The notes below the pieces were generated by a model. That model did not search any database and was not told where the DNA came from. It was given only the letters and a program-made list of their open reading frames with translations. DNA of 64,000 nucleotides from CAYXLI01 sp964464925 (lineage in GTDB: Bacteria > Acidobacteriota > Terriglobia > Bryobacterales > Bryobacteraceae), in contig CAYXLI010000005.1 in the NCBI GenBank assembly GCA_964464925.1, forward strand, positions 186,001 through 250,000, in the 5' to 3' direction. The translations under genes and the position numbers were made by a program. Of the stretch, positions 1-8,821 are shown in pieces (within the stretch, counting starts at the first letter, position 1; each line of letters starts with the position of its first letter).

Positions 1-360
1 GATCGGAATACGGATGAAATGTCGTCCGGCGAGGCTCACCGGATCCTGATTGGCCGTGCGCTGGTTCACAATCCCAAGGCCTTGATCCTGGACGAGCCTA
101 GCACCAGCCTCGATTTCCGGGCACAGCACGAGTTGCGCGAAACGTTGAGCAAACTGGCGCGTAGCGGCACGGGAATCGTGCTCGTGACACATCATTTGCC
201 TGATATTATTCCGGAGATTGAGCGGGTGATCCTGATTGACCACGGGCGCGTTATCCAGGATGGCCCCAAACAGGCGATCCTCACAGCTGAAGCGCTTGGC
301 GCCCTATTCCGCATGCGGGTTGAAGTTGTAGAGAGGGCCGGCTACTACCAACTTTGGTGA
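1..360 (+). CDS. ABC transporter ATP-binding protein, C-terminal part (5' end outside window)
   Basis: The reading frame is open from base 1, so the gene begins to the left of the window. What remains is the second half of an ABC ATPase nucleotide-binding domain: the signature motif (MSSGE), Walker B plus D-loop (ALILDEPSTSLD) and the H-loop histidine in VLVTHH. The tail, with a THH..DI.PEI..V pattern and ILTAEAL, resembles the ModF/YlmA group of ATPases (COG1119) rather than a typical importer subunit; this is by-eye resemblance. The Walker A region and any partner permease lie outside, so the transported substrate cannot be given. Confidence 0.9.
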   Translation, partial: DRNTDEMSSGEAHRILIGRALVHNPKALILDEPSTSLDFRAQHELRETLSKLARSGTGIVLVTHHLPDIIPEIERVILIDHGRVIQDGPKQAILTAEALGALFRMRVEVVERAGYYQLW

Positions 361-383
361 GAGATAAATTCAGAGCCACCGTA

Positions 384-1097
384 TCAGAGAAAGAACTTCT
401 GGGCCATTTTCTGCCACCAGGGCCAATCGTGGCAGAACCCTTCCCATACGTCGAGCCGGTGCGGGATCTGCTTGATGCCGAACTCGTGCGCGAGCTTCGT
501 GTTCTGATCAACTAGCGGATCGTGGTTCCCCACTATCAGCACGTAGTGGTTACTTCGCATGTTGCCGAGATGCCAAGCATCGCTCAGCTGGCGCATGTAA
601 TCCAGCGGTGCGTGATAATAGGCGTCCTGATTATAGAAACCATCCAAGAATCGGTGCGGAATGTCGAAGGCTCCGGACATGCTCACCGCATACGCAACCA
701 CATCGGGGTGCCGCAATGCGAAGTTGATCGCGTGATAGCCTCCGAAGCTGCATCCGGCACTTCCGATCTTCCCGTCCCACTCGCGATTGCGGATGAACGG
801 ACAAACCTCATTTACCAGATACGCATCGAACGCATTCTGCCGATGCAGGCGGTCTGCAGGATGCGTGTTCTTGTTGAACCAGCTTTCCAAGTCAACGCTA
901 TCGACGCAGATGAGTTGAAGGTCACCGCGCTCGATACGGGGAGCAAGCGTTCCCACCATACCGCGATCTTCAAATTCGAAGAAGCGTCCGTAAGACGTAG
1001 GAAAAACAATCACCGGAAAGCCGGCGTCGCCGAATACAAGCAACTCCATGTCTCGATGGAGGGAAGGGCTAAACCACCTGATGTAATCGCGATGCAT
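384..1097 (-). CDS. Alpha/beta-hydrolase esterase family protein
   Basis: A 237-residue single-domain alpha/beta hydrolase. The nucleophile elbow is GCSFGG with Ser117; a plausible acid is Asp193 in GNHDPL and the histidine is His223 in GFCHDW, giving a complete triad in the usual order. It resembles the small esterase family COG4947 and more distantly esterase D/PHB-depolymerase-like enzymes. No signal peptide is seen, so it should be cytoplasmic. It lies downstream of the TonB receptor gene on the same strand, but a strong terminator at 1134-1165 separates the two, so it is probably transcribed separately. No clear Shine-Dalgarno precedes the ATG. The substrate is unknown. Confidence 0.8.
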   Translation of the reverse strand: MHRDYIRWFSPSLHRDMELLVFGDAGFPVIVFPTSYGRFFEFEDRGMVGTLAPRIERGDLQLICVDSVDLESWFNKNTHPADRLHRQNAFDAYLVNEVCPFIRNREWDGKIGSAGCSFGGYHAINFALRHPDVVAYAVSMSGAFDIPHRFLDGFYNQDAYYHAPLDYMRQLSDAWHLGNMRSNHYVLIVGNHDPLVDQNTKLAHEFGIKQIPHRLDVWEGFCHDWPWWQKMAQKFFL

Positions 1098-1133
1098 GTG
1101 CAGGACGAAATCACATGGTACATGAGTGAACGC

Positions 1134-1165
1134 AAAAAAGGCGCGGAAGCCTTAGCCGCCGCGCC
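1134..1165 (-). terminator. Rho-independent terminator of the TonB receptor gene
   Basis: Read on the minus strand, a 7-bp perfect GC stem (GGCGCGG / CCGCGCC, arms at 1159-1165 and 1140-1146) with a 12-base loop is followed directly by six T (the A run at 1134-1139). It sits 25 bases after the receptor stop codon and upstream of the esterase start. Confidence 0.85.
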
Positions 1166-1189
1166 GCATTACGAGCAACCCTATTGGTT

Positions 1190-4100
1190 CTAAAAAACGA
1201 ACTTCAATGCGAACTGCATCTGACGCATGTTGGTACGCGTTCCTCCGATAGTGCCGAAGCCCGGCGAAGTCAGGGTCGTATTCGGATTACTCCAGTTCGG
1301 GTGGTTGCTAAAGTTGAAGGCCTCCCAGCGGAACTCCAACCGGTATCGCTCGGTGAAATTGAAGTCCTTGTGCGTCGAGAAATCCCAACTCAGAATCCTT
1401 GGCCCAATCAACGTGTTGCGGCCAACGTTGCCGAAGGTGCCGAACGGTTGTAAGACATAGGCGGCCGTGTTGAAGAAATGCTCGGTTGTCTGCTGACCTC
1501 GCGGCAGAACAGGATCGACACCCGTGGCGTTCGGCCGGTCGAAACCGCCGCCCGTATTCGCCTGGTCTTTGCCGCTCGAGACAGTGATCGGGAATCCGGT
1601 TTGGTAGCTGAAAATCGAGCCGATCTGCCAGCCGCCAATCACCGCGTTCGCCACCGGATTCTCAATCCCTAAGGCGCGTCCCTTTCCGATTGGCAAGTCA
1701 TACAGTGCGGAGGTCACGATCCGATGGCCGACGTGGAAACTGGACAACCCACGATCGCACTGCAGGCACGCACTGTTTTGGGGAAACAGCGTATCGCCAT
1801 CGTGAGTCCGGATGGCGCTGCCGGTATCGATGCTCTTCGACCATGTATATCCGAACAGGTAAGTGAGGCCGCTACTGTATCGCTTCGTCAACTTTGTCGA
1901 GAAGCCGTGATAGTTGCCGTTTCCGGCATTGTCCACCAACTGAATGCGTCCGAATTCGGGAAATGGAACGCGCGTCGAGTGTGGCGTTGTGCCCGGAATC
2001 TCTTCGTTCACGGCCCGCAGTTGTTCGAGGTGATGTGATTCATTGCCCTCGTAGCCGAGTTCGAGAAGCGTATTGCCGGGCAGTTCGCGTTGGATGTTGA
2101 ACAGCCACTGCACCGTGTAAGGGGTCACGCGGTCGTATTTATTGGAGAACGAATAGGGAGACGACACGATAGCCTTCGCACCAGCCAGTCCTGCGAACGC
2201 ATTTTGGAAGGTATAGAGGTTCTTCGAGTCCGCCTCAAACCGGGTGCGGCCGGCCAGGTTTCGCGCCATGTCGAACCGCGGGTTGCCGGTGTCCTGCGAG
2301 TAGAACATCCCAAAGCCAGATCGAATCACCCACTTGGCACTCGGATTCCAGGTCACTCCAAGACGCGGTGCCCAATCGTGATAATCGGTCTGGACTAGCC
2401 GGTTGCCGAGGCTGCCGTCCTGCTTCACTGTAATACCGGGCCAGAACAGGTTCACACCCGCGTACGGATCGGTTCCCGTGCCTTGCCGAAGGAAGAAGGG
2501 ATGCAGAGCCGGATCGGCAACTCGCGGCACATGCAAGTCAGCGGGGATGGCGACGGTAAACAAGTGGCCTGTCTGATCTTCCCAAGGCGGAGTGAGTTCG
2601 TAGCGCAGACCCAGATTTACCGTAAGGCGCGAGGTCACCTTGTACACGTCATCGAAATAAAACGCGTAGGCCATATTGCGGAACTGAGCTTGCGCGATGG
2701 CAACAGCAGCTTCGGACCGGCGAGAGTAGCCGAGCAGAAAGTCGGCAAATGCGTCGCCGCCGGACTTCACGAGCGAGTTATTCTGGAGCGCTGTGATCGC
2801 GGTTGCATCTGCTTCGAATGTGAAGGAGCCGCGGGCAAACTGGTTGCCAACCTGGTTGTAACCATCGTGCCGTACTTCGCCGCCGAAGCGGAATGAATGC
2901 TTACCACGTATCCAGGAAAAGTTATCAATGAACTGCAGTGAATTATTATCGTTCGCGTACGGGCCCTCCGAATCGTCGCCGAAGCCGCTGTAGTTCTGCA
3001 GACTGACCGAAGGAATGCCCCAAGTGACCGGATCTCCGCCCTTCAACCCCGGGATTGCGAGTTCTGTCACTACGTCCCGCTTGAAGGCGAGTTCGCGTCC
3101 GGCGGAGTTGAAGAAGCGTGTGTAGCCGAAGCGAAATTCGTTGACCTTCGTGGGGCCGAAGACGCGCACGTTGGTCCCCATGTATTGCTCGACGTTCGTC
3201 AGGACCTGAAAGCCATTTAGCTTCAGGCCTTCGTTGAGCTGGTTCTCATCGCCCCAGCTATAGCGGCCGAACCACTGCGAGTTAGAGGACTCGGCAAAGT
3301 CCATCCGCAGCACGAATTGATCCTTGTTGCGAGGTTGACCCTGTGTATTTTGGAAGTTGCGAACAAGGCTGGATGTGGCGACGTTCGGAGCTGGATAAAA
3401 CTCCAGGAATTTTTTTGCGGTCGGATTGATGCGGGCGTCCGGAATGATATTTCCCGGGAAGGGAGTTTCGGTCACTTCGCCCGCGGCGTTGACGACTCGC
3501 GTGGCTGGATCGTAAATAGTGATGCCCTTTGGGAGCAGTTCGCTGAAGTTGCCTCCACGCATCGCACTCGAGGGCAGATCATAGATGGCCTGCACCGTGC
3601 GGCGCTGGCGGAACGACTCATAGTTCGCCATGAAGAACAGCTTGTTCTTCCCGTTAAAGATTTTTGGAATCCATACCGGGCCGCCGAGAGTGAACCCGTA
3701 CTGGTTCCACTTGAATGGATCCTTGGGGGCTACCCGGCTGGTGAACGCATAGTTCTTGGCGTCCAATTTGTCGTTGCGGAGAAACTCGAACATCGTGCCA
3801 TGGTACTCATTCGTTCCCGGCTTAGTGGATACGTTGATCTGGGTCGCCTGGCGGCCGAACTCCGCTGGATAAATGCCGGTCTGCACCTTGAATTCCTGAA
3901 GGGCGTCGATCGACGGCTGAATCACATAGGTGTTAAAGTTCGGATCCGTATTATTCACACCGTCAAGCGTGAAATTGTTGAAGTAGCTGCGCTGCCCGCT
4001 TACGGAGATGTTTTGGCTGGCGCGCTCCCCTCCCTGGCGGGATCCGGCTTGTCCAGCGCTACCGAAGCCGAAGCTCACGTTCGGAGCGAGGGAGACAAGC

Positions 4101-4552
4101 TGGAGGTAGTTGCGCCCGTTTAGGGGCAATTCGACGATCCGCTTGTTCTCAATGACGGTACCCACCGTCGCGTTCTCTGTCGAGAGCAGCGCGGCCGACG
4201 CGGAGACTTCCACAGACTCACTCACTTGGCCTAACGGCAATTCGAGGTCAAGGCGCGCATTTTGCTGCACCTGCAATTCGATATTGGAACGGGTCACTGC
4301 TTTGAATCCCTGCTTCTCCGCCCGGATCGTATAGTTGCCGGGGTTGAGAGCGGGGAAGCTGTAGATTCCGGCTTCATTCGTCGTCGCACTGCGCGCCACA
4401 TTAGTACCGGTATTGGTAGCGGTAACGCTAACACCTGGGATCACGGCTCCCGATGAATCGTGGATTTCGCCGCTGATCTCACCCAAAGTTTGCGCCCACG
4501 TTGGAACGCTCGCGAAGACAGCCAGCAGTAGAACAAACAACTTGGTTCGCAT
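1190..4552 (-). CDS. Oar-like TonB-dependent receptor with carboxypeptidase-regulatory N-terminal domain
   Basis: A 1120-residue outer-membrane protein. Residues 1-20 are a signal peptide ending near AQT. Residues about 25-105 form a carboxypeptidase-regulatory-like beta-sandwich (GEISGEIHDSSGAVIPGVSV). A plug domain follows (about 130-260; LPLNGRNYLQLVSLAPNV, then AEFGRQATQINVSTKPGTNE), and then a long beta-barrel ending in LKFVF, a C-terminal aromatic typical of BAM substrates. This architecture belongs to the Oar-like receptors that are strongly expanded in Acidobacteriota; ligands are mostly unknown, with oligosaccharides or peptides commonly proposed. The start is well supported by AGGGAG upstream of ATG and a good promoter at 4626-4654. 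No TonB/ExbBD genes are in the window. Confidence 0.92.
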   Translation of the reverse strand: MRTKLFVLLLAVFASVPTWAQTLGEISGEIHDSSGAVIPGVSVTATNTGTNVARSATTNEAGIYSFPALNPGNYTIRAEKQGFKAVTRSNIELQVQQNARLDLELPLGQVSESVEVSASAALLSTENATVGTVIENKRIVELPLNGRNYLQLVSLAPNVSFGFGSAGQAGSRQGGERASQNISVSGQRSYFNNFTLDGVNNTDPNFNTYVIQPSIDALQEFKVQTGIYPAEFGRQATQINVSTKPGTNEYHGTMFEFLRNDKLDAKNYAFTSRVAPKDPFKWNQYGFTLGGPVWIPKIFNGKNKLFFMANYESFRQRRTVQAIYDLPSSAMRGGNFSELLPKGITIYDPATRVVNAAGEVTETPFPGNIIPDARINPTAKKFLEFYPAPNVATSSLVRNFQNTQGQPRNKDQFVLRMDFAESSNSQWFGRYSWGDENQLNEGLKLNGFQVLTNVEQYMGTNVRVFGPTKVNEFRFGYTRFFNSAGRELAFKRDVVTELAIPGLKGGDPVTWGIPSVSLQNYSGFGDDSEGPYANDNNSLQFIDNFSWIRGKHSFRFGGEVRHDGYNQVGNQFARGSFTFEADATAITALQNNSLVKSGGDAFADFLLGYSRRSEAAVAIAQAQFRNMAYAFYFDDVYKVTSRLTVNLGLRYELTPPWEDQTGHLFTVAIPADLHVPRVADPALHPFFLRQGTGTDPYAGVNLFWPGITVKQDGSLGNRLVQTDYHDWAPRLGVTWNPSAKWVIRSGFGMFYSQDTGNPRFDMARNLAGRTRFEADSKNLYTFQNAFAGLAGAKAIVSSPYSFSNKYDRVTPYTVQWLFNIQRELPGNTLLELGYEGNESHHLEQLRAVNEEIPGTTPHSTRVPFPEFGRIQLVDNAGNGNYHGFSTKLTKRYSSGLTYLFGYTWSKSIDTGSAIRTHDGDTLFPQNSACLQCDRGLSSFHVGHRIVTSALYDLPIGKGRALGIENPVANAVIGGWQIGSIFSYQTGFPITVSSGKDQANTGGGFDRPNATGVDPVLPRGQQTTEHFFNTAAYVLQPFGTFGNVGRNTLIGPRILSWDFSTHKDFNFTERYRLEFRWEAFNFSNHPNWSNPNTTLTSPGFGTIGGTRTNMRQMQFALKFVF

Positions 4553-4625
4553 TTACAACTCCCTTAACCGAGAATGTCAAAGACTGGTATCCGGCAGCGG
4601 TTACCGTCGCGGACTTGGTTCAATA

Positions 4626-4654
4626 TAGATACAGTTTTCTAATTGTGCTGTCAA
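4626..4654 (-). promoter_or_regulatory. Sigma-70-type promoter of the TonB receptor gene
   Basis: On the minus strand TTGACA (4654-4649) and TATCTA (4631-4626) are separated by exactly 17 bases, close to the consensus. Transcription would start near 4619, giving a leader of roughly 65 bases before the ATG at 4552. Confidence 0.7.
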
Positions 4655-4684
4655 GTAACGGAAGGGTTCGGTTAAGCTGAGAAC

Positions 4685-5284
4685 TTGCTACTGGATCAAG
4701 TACTAGACTGGATCGTACGTTATGGCTACGTAGGCATTTTTCTACTTCTCGTTTTCGGGATTGTTGGGCTCCCCATTCCCGACGAGACGATGATGACCTT
4801 CGCCGGATACATGGTCTACAAAGGCAAGCTGAACCTGCCGGCCACGTTCTTGGTTTCCTTCGCCGGAAGCGCGTGCGGGATCACGATCAGCTACTTGATC
4901 GGGCGGAGTCTAGGATTGCCGCTGATTCGGAAGTACGGGACTTATTTTCACTTCACGGAGCGGAATCTCGCGAAGGTACATGATTGGTTTGAAAGGATAG
5001 GCCACTGGGCCCTCACATTCGGCTACTTCATACCCGGCGTGAGACACTTCACCGCTTATGTTGCGGGCGCGGCCTACATGCCATACCGTGAGTTTGCTAT
5101 CTACGCGTACTCCGGCGCGAGCCTGTGGGCGGCTTCATTCATCTCATTGGGCTACCTTTTCGGGGACCAGTGGCAATGGGTACTCGCACAACTGCACGGC
5201 CCGATTCTGTATGCCGCAATCGGGCTTGCTTGCCTGTTCGGACTTTACAGTACGTGGCGGTTCTTCAAAGGCGCGCAGAACTGA
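4685..5284 (+). CDS. DedA family membrane protein (SNARE-associated/VTT domain)
   Basis: A 199-residue polytopic membrane protein of the DedA family. These proteins have two re-entrant hairpins and several transmembrane helices and are linked to lipid carrier flipping and membrane homeostasis. Family marks are the GLPIPDETMMTFAG stretch near residue 30, the SAGSACGITISYLIGRSLG-type core (here FAGSACG), and the FGYFIPGVRHFTAYVAG motif at about 115-130 with its conserved arginine. The frame is closed by a stop just upstream and the first usable start is TTG at 4685; no ATG is available near the N-terminus. It converges with the small membrane protein at 5312. A perfect 8-bp hairpin (5329-5336 / 5342-5349) lies past its stop, without a T run. 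Confidence 0.88.
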   Translation: MLLDQVLDWIVRYGYVGIFLLLVFGIVGLPIPDETMMTFAGYMVYKGKLNLPATFLVSFAGSACGITISYLIGRSLGLPLIRKYGTYFHFTERNLAKVHDWFERIGHWALTFGYFIPGVRHFTAYVAGAAYMPYREFAIYAYSGASLWAASFISLGYLFGDQWQWVLAQLHGPILYAAIGLACLFGLYSTWRFFKGAQN

Positions 5285-5311
5285 ACGCGCCTGAGCGGGA
5301 TCTGCCGTGCC

Positions 5312-5698
5312 CTAGCGTCTGGATCGCTTCAGTAGCGTCAGGCTACTGAGAAACGCCCCGATCGCGCCGGCGATCAAGGCGAGCACTGCGTAAAAGTGAT
5401 CTTTCCCCGTGAATGCGTAGCCTTGCAGAAGAAAGCCCCGAACCATGAGAACCGCAACGATGAAGGTCCAGATGGGAAAGAGATACCGGAAAATTCCGGA
5501 GATTGCCAACAGCAATGCGATCAATCCGGCGAGGCTTCCATAAAAGACCCAGGCGATGAGTTCGTCGCCTTTCCAAGGCAGCATGGAAAGGTCCAGATTG
5601 TGGGCGTTGCTTGCCTTTGCCAAGCCCGAAATCCCGAGAAGAAATATGCAAAGGATGAGATGGTACAAGTAACTATACAGACGGAGTAGAGTGGCCAT
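5312..5698 (-). CDS. Hypothetical four-helix membrane protein
   Basis: A 128-residue protein with about four hydrophobic segments: residues 8-28 (LILCIFLLGISGLA), 47-68, 72-90 and 100-120, ending in a basic tail (KRSRR). I do not recognise the family. The gene is convergent with the DedA gene and starts divergently from the S41 peptidase-like gene, with about 90 bases between its ATG and the ATG chosen for that neighbour. The absence of frame breaks and the membrane-protein composition support it as a real gene, but the function is unknown. Confidence 0.65.
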   Translation of the reverse strand: MATLLRLYSYLYHLILCIFLLGISGLAKASNAHNLDLSMLPWKGDELIAWVFYGSLAGLIALLLAISGIFRYLFPIWTFIVAVLMVRGFLLQGYAFTGKDHFYAVLALIAGAIGAFLSSLTLLKRSRR

Positions 5699-5786
5699 CA
5701 GACCTTGGTGGGATGCCTCCTGTAAAGTGAAGCCTCATTGTATCAAGTCCGGGTTGCCAGATGCCGATCCTGTGAATGGAGTATTC

Positions 5787-7520
5787 ATGAAAGCTGTTTT
5801 TGCTGTTATCTTTCTCCTCAACTCGGCCATCGCAGCCTTAGGGCAACTCTCACCAGATCAGAAAGTTTTCGACTTCGAGCAACTCGCTGGACAGTTCGCG
5901 AAACAGTACGCTCCCTATGAATGGAAGCGTGACAACTTAAAGGTCGATCTGCTGAACGTTAAGCCCTGGCTCGAAAGGATTAGGAATTCCAAGACTGACC
6001 TGGATTTCTATGAGATTTCCTCACAATACGTCTCATCATTGACAGACGTTCACTCGGAGTACTACACCCCGTCGACCTTCTTCGCGTTCCTGCCGATCCG
6101 ATTTGACATCTACGATGGAAGGGTGCTGGTGGATAGCATCAGCCGGAGTTCTCTACCAGCAAGTCGCTATCCATTCGAAGTCGGCGATGAATTGGTATCG
6201 ATCGACGGGCAGACGCCTGCCGAGTTTATTAAAACGGTCAACCGATTCCAGTCCTACGGCAATCCGCGATCGACAGATCGCTGGTCGGCCTCATACCTCG
6301 GCTTCCTGGATCAGAGCGTAATCCCGAAAGCGCCGCAGGTTGGAGATAACGCAACGGTAGTCATCCGGCGCCAGAGCGGCGATCTGGAAACGTACCAGAT
6401 CGCATGGCGAAAATCAGGAAGGCCTCTCGTACAGAATGGGCCGGTGCCCAGTCCAAAGTCGGATGGCCTCAAGGCCGCCTCTCTGGTGGATGCTGAACCC
6501 ATTCCAACGCTGTCGTACCCGCGCGCGTTGTCGGAAACGTTCGATGCGTATCCTGCGTATCTGCAGGCACTCCTTCAGCACCAGCGCAATGTGCGCCCGG
6601 GGAGGAATCTGCGGAACTTCGGAGCCGCCGTTCCTACGTTCACGATGCCGTCCGGATTTACACAGCACCGCAATTCGTTTTTCTACGACGGAGTCTTTAC
6701 AGCGCAGGGCAAGCGGATCGGATACCTCCGGATAGGCAACTTCGAGCCGACTGCCTTCCAGGATCTGGATATTCCGATCACTGTATTTGAGCGCGAGATT
6801 GCGTATCTGCAGGCAAACACCGATGGCCTGGTAATAGATGTCATGCGAAACCCCGGCGGCTTCGGCTGTTACGCCGAAGAGTTGCTGACCCGGGTGATCC
6901 CGTATCGCTTTGCTTCGTATGGACAGGAAGTGCGGCCGACTTACGCGGACGTCAACTCTTATTACGACGCTGTGGACGCCGCCGTTCAAGACAACTCCCC
7001 GCAGTGGGTCATCACGCTGCTACAGAAATATGCGAGAGAGGTAGAAGCAGCTTACGGCGAGAATCGCGGCCTGACCGGTCCATTGCCTGCGTGCACGGAA
7101 TCATTTGATCGCGATCCGGCAACAGATAGCAATGGTACGGTGATCGCGTATACGAAGCCTGCGATCCTCCTAGTGGATGAGTTCACCACCTCGGCCGCCG
7201 ACATCTTCTCCGCAATCTTCCAGGACGCGGGCCGCGGGCCGCTGGTGGGCTTCCGCACTTCAGGTGCAGGTGGTAGCGTTGGCACCGTTCCCGCGGGAAC
7301 TTACGGCGAAGCCACAACCACTATTACGCAGACATTGGTCGTCCGCCCAAAGATGATTGCCACGCCGGAATTTCCGACCACCAACCTCATCGAGAATGTC
7401 GGCGTGCGTCCTGACGTAGAGGCGGACTACATGACGCGAACAAACCTGCTGAACGGCGGCGCGGATTTCGTGAACCGCTTTACGCAGGTCATGCTGGATC
7501 AGCTCAACCAAAACAACTGA
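5787..7520 (+). CDS. Exported S41-family peptidase-like protein (catalytic lysine missing)
   Basis: A 577-residue exported protein. I chose the ATG at 5787, which has GGAG nine bases upstream and begins a clean signal peptide (MKAVFAVIFLLNSAIAALGQ); the longer frame from 5691 would put this internally. A PDZ-like region spans about 90-210 and the S41 core about 330-540, with GLVIDVMRNPGGFG and VDEFTTSAADIF. Ser469 in TSAAD aligns with the nucleophile of CtpA/Prc. The lysine that should follow 25 residues later is alanine (Ala494, in FRTSGAGG). So either it uses a tricorn/IRBP-like Ser-His-Glu scheme or it is not a protease. The C-terminus is simple (LDQLNQNN). Confidence 0.85.
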   Translation: MKAVFAVIFLLNSAIAALGQLSPDQKVFDFEQLAGQFAKQYAPYEWKRDNLKVDLLNVKPWLERIRNSKTDLDFYEISSQYVSSLTDVHSEYYTPSTFFAFLPIRFDIYDGRVLVDSISRSSLPASRYPFEVGDELVSIDGQTPAEFIKTVNRFQSYGNPRSTDRWSASYLGFLDQSVIPKAPQVGDNATVVIRRQSGDLETYQIAWRKSGRPLVQNGPVPSPKSDGLKAASLVDAEPIPTLSYPRALSETFDAYPAYLQALLQHQRNVRPGRNLRNFGAAVPTFTMPSGFTQHRNSFFYDGVFTAQGKRIGYLRIGNFEPTAFQDLDIPITVFEREIAYLQANTDGLVIDVMRNPGGFGCYAEELLTRVIPYRFASYGQEVRPTYADVNSYYDAVDAAVQDNSPQWVITLLQKYAREVEAAYGENRGLTGPLPACTESFDRDPATDSNGTVIAYTKPAILLVDEFTTSAADIFSAIFQDAGRGPLVGFRTSGAGGSVGTVPAGTYGEATTTITQTLVVRPKMIATPEFPTTNLIENVGVRPDVEADYMTRTNLLNGGADFVNRFTQVMLDQLNQNN

Positions 7521-7531
7521 TTGATTGAGGT

Positions 7532-7551
7532 GGGAGGCTTCCACGCCTCCC
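7532..7551 (+). other. Hairpin after the S41 gene
   Basis: GGGAGGC and GCCTCCC form a perfect 7-bp GC-rich stem with a 6-base loop, 11 bases after the stop codon. No T run follows on the plus strand, so it is a weak terminator candidate or part of a small dispersed palindrome; copies elsewhere in the genome would decide. Confidence 0.45.
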
Positions 7552-7586
7552 GCAAAGTTCCTTGTGATTTACCCTCCCCGGACATC

Positions 7587-7615
7587 TTGATCGGCCCGCC
7601 TCCGCTATTTACAAT
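7587..7615 (+). promoter_or_regulatory. Sigma-70-type promoter of the hrcA-grpE-dnaJ operon
   Basis: TTGATC (7587-7592) and TACAAT (7610-7615) are separated by 17 bases, placing the start site near 7622 and the hrcA ATG about 20 bases further on. No CIRCE element (TTAGCACTC-N9-GAGTGCTAA) is visible here or upstream, although the operon encodes HrcA. Confidence 0.6.
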
Positions 7616-7641
7616 AAAGAAAGAGTGGGAGTGTATACCCA

Positions 7642-8676
7642 ATGCGGACCAGGATATCCTTAACGGAACGGAATCTGGGTATCCTGCATTGCATCGTGCA
7701 GGAGTATATCGAAACGGGCGAGCCAGTCGCTTCCCGCACGATTGCACGCCGGCTCGGTGAAAACCTGAGTCCCGCATCGGTTCGGAATGTGATGGCTGAT
7801 CTCTTCGATGAGGGGTATCTTTCTCAGCCTCACACGTCGGCAGGCCGCATTCCTACAGAGAAGGCGTTTCAAAGCTATGTGAAAACGCTCGCCGCCCGGC
7901 GAATTCTGCTGAACGAACTGCATCGCTTGCGAACGGAATTAGGAGCGGTAGACACGATGCAGGGGCGCGTAGAGCGGTCTTCGCATCTGTTGACCGAAAT
8001 GACCCGGGGAGTCGGCATTGCGGCAGCCATCCCAACCTCTTCGCAGATTCTGGACCAGATCGATTTGCTCGGTCTCGCTGACAACCGCGTTCTCATGGTG
8101 GTAGTCACTCGTGACCGGATGGTCCGGAACCGCCTGGTCGCGCTAAACGAACCCATTCCGCAAAACGAACTCGAGAGCATCCGCAACTACCTCAACGCGA
8201 ATTTCAGCGGCTGGATTCTAAGCGATGTTCAACGGGAGTTGGGGCGGCGGCTGGCCGTTGAGAGTTCGGCGTACGACGCGGTCTTGAAGCGGCTTAACCT
8301 GTTGTATGAGATGGGATTGCTCGATATCGGGTTATCGCCGGAAATCCATATGGAAGGCGCTTCGAATCTGGTCGGCCTGGATCTGCATCTTACTAGGGAG
8401 AAGCTTCGGGAGCTGTTTCGCGCGCTGGAGCAAAAGAAGAAGATTCTGCTCCTGTTGGACCGCTTCCTGGAGCAGCCCCACGGTGAAATCGGCGTACAGG
8501 TAGGATTGGCTGATTTGCATCCCAGTATGGGAGAGTTATCACTTATCGGACTGAACGTCACACTGCCGAGCGGAATCTCGGCAAAGATGGCCGTGCTGGG
8601 TCCGATGCGAATGAATTACGAGCGTGTGATCTCCGCCGTGCTGCATGTGGGCCAAGCGTTTCAAAGCGCCCGCTAG
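7642..8676 (+). CDS. hrcA: Heat-inducible transcription repressor HrcA
   Basis: A 344-residue repressor of class I heat-shock genes; it normally binds CIRCE operators and is kept active by GroEL. The N-terminal winged helix (residues 1-75) shows the family sequence: SLTERNLGILHCIVQEYIET, GEPVASRTIARR, LSPASVRNVMADLFDEGYL and HTSAGRIPTEKAF. The GAF-like effector and dimerisation domain follows to the C-terminus (VGLADLHPSM, LGPMRMNYERVISAV). Length matches the family. It is the first gene of hrcA-grpE-dnaJ. GGAG precedes the ATG. As no CIRCE is seen in front of its own operon, its targets (for example groESL) may be elsewhere. Confidence 0.96.
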   Translation: MRTRISLTERNLGILHCIVQEYIETGEPVASRTIARRLGENLSPASVRNVMADLFDEGYLSQPHTSAGRIPTEKAFQSYVKTLAARRILLNELHRLRTELGAVDTMQGRVERSSHLLTEMTRGVGIAAAIPTSSQILDQIDLLGLADNRVLMVVVTRDRMVRNRLVALNEPIPQNELESIRNYLNANFSGWILSDVQRELGRRLAVESSAYDAVLKRLNLLYEMGLLDIGLSPEIHMEGASNLVGLDLHLTREKLRELFRALEQKKKILLLLDRFLEQPHGEIGVQVGLADLHPSMGELSLIGLNVTLPSGISAKMAVLGPMRMNYERVISAVLHVGQAFQSAR

Positions 8677-8694
8677 GCCCTCTACTTACAGAAA

Positions 8695-8750
8695 ACAGGA
8701 CAGATCCGTTGCGTGCGGCCGGATGTCTGGCCCTCCAACGGAAATCCTGT
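8695..8750 (+). other. Imperfect 56-base hairpin in the hrcA-grpE intergenic region
   Basis: Three nested helices can form: ACAGGA with TCCTGT (8695-8700 / 8745-8750), TCCGTTG with CAACGGA (8705-8711 / 8736-8742), and GGCCGG with CTGGCC closed by an ATGT loop (8717-8722 / 8727-8732, one G-U pair). The only asymmetry is two small internal loops. No T run follows, so a simple terminator is unlikely. It lies 18 bases after hrcA and about 70 bases before grpE; a processing site, an mRNA-stability element or a temperature-responsive structure are possible. This is inferred from base pairing only. Confidence 0.5.
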
Positions 8751-8821
8751 GGATCCCCGATCCTGAATTCAGCGGCTCTGCCGCGGCGCTCTGATAACCT
8801 GAGAGTTGGGACTAGTTTGAC

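Noticed and set aside
3317..4123. 268-codon open frame on the plus strand
   Set aside because: Antisense to the plug and early barrel region of the TonB receptor.
5329..5349. 8-bp perfect hairpin TCAGTAGC/GCTACTGA as terminator of the DedA gene
   Set aside because: It lies in the 3' coding end of the convergent gene and has no T run in either direction; kept only as a note under the DedA gene.
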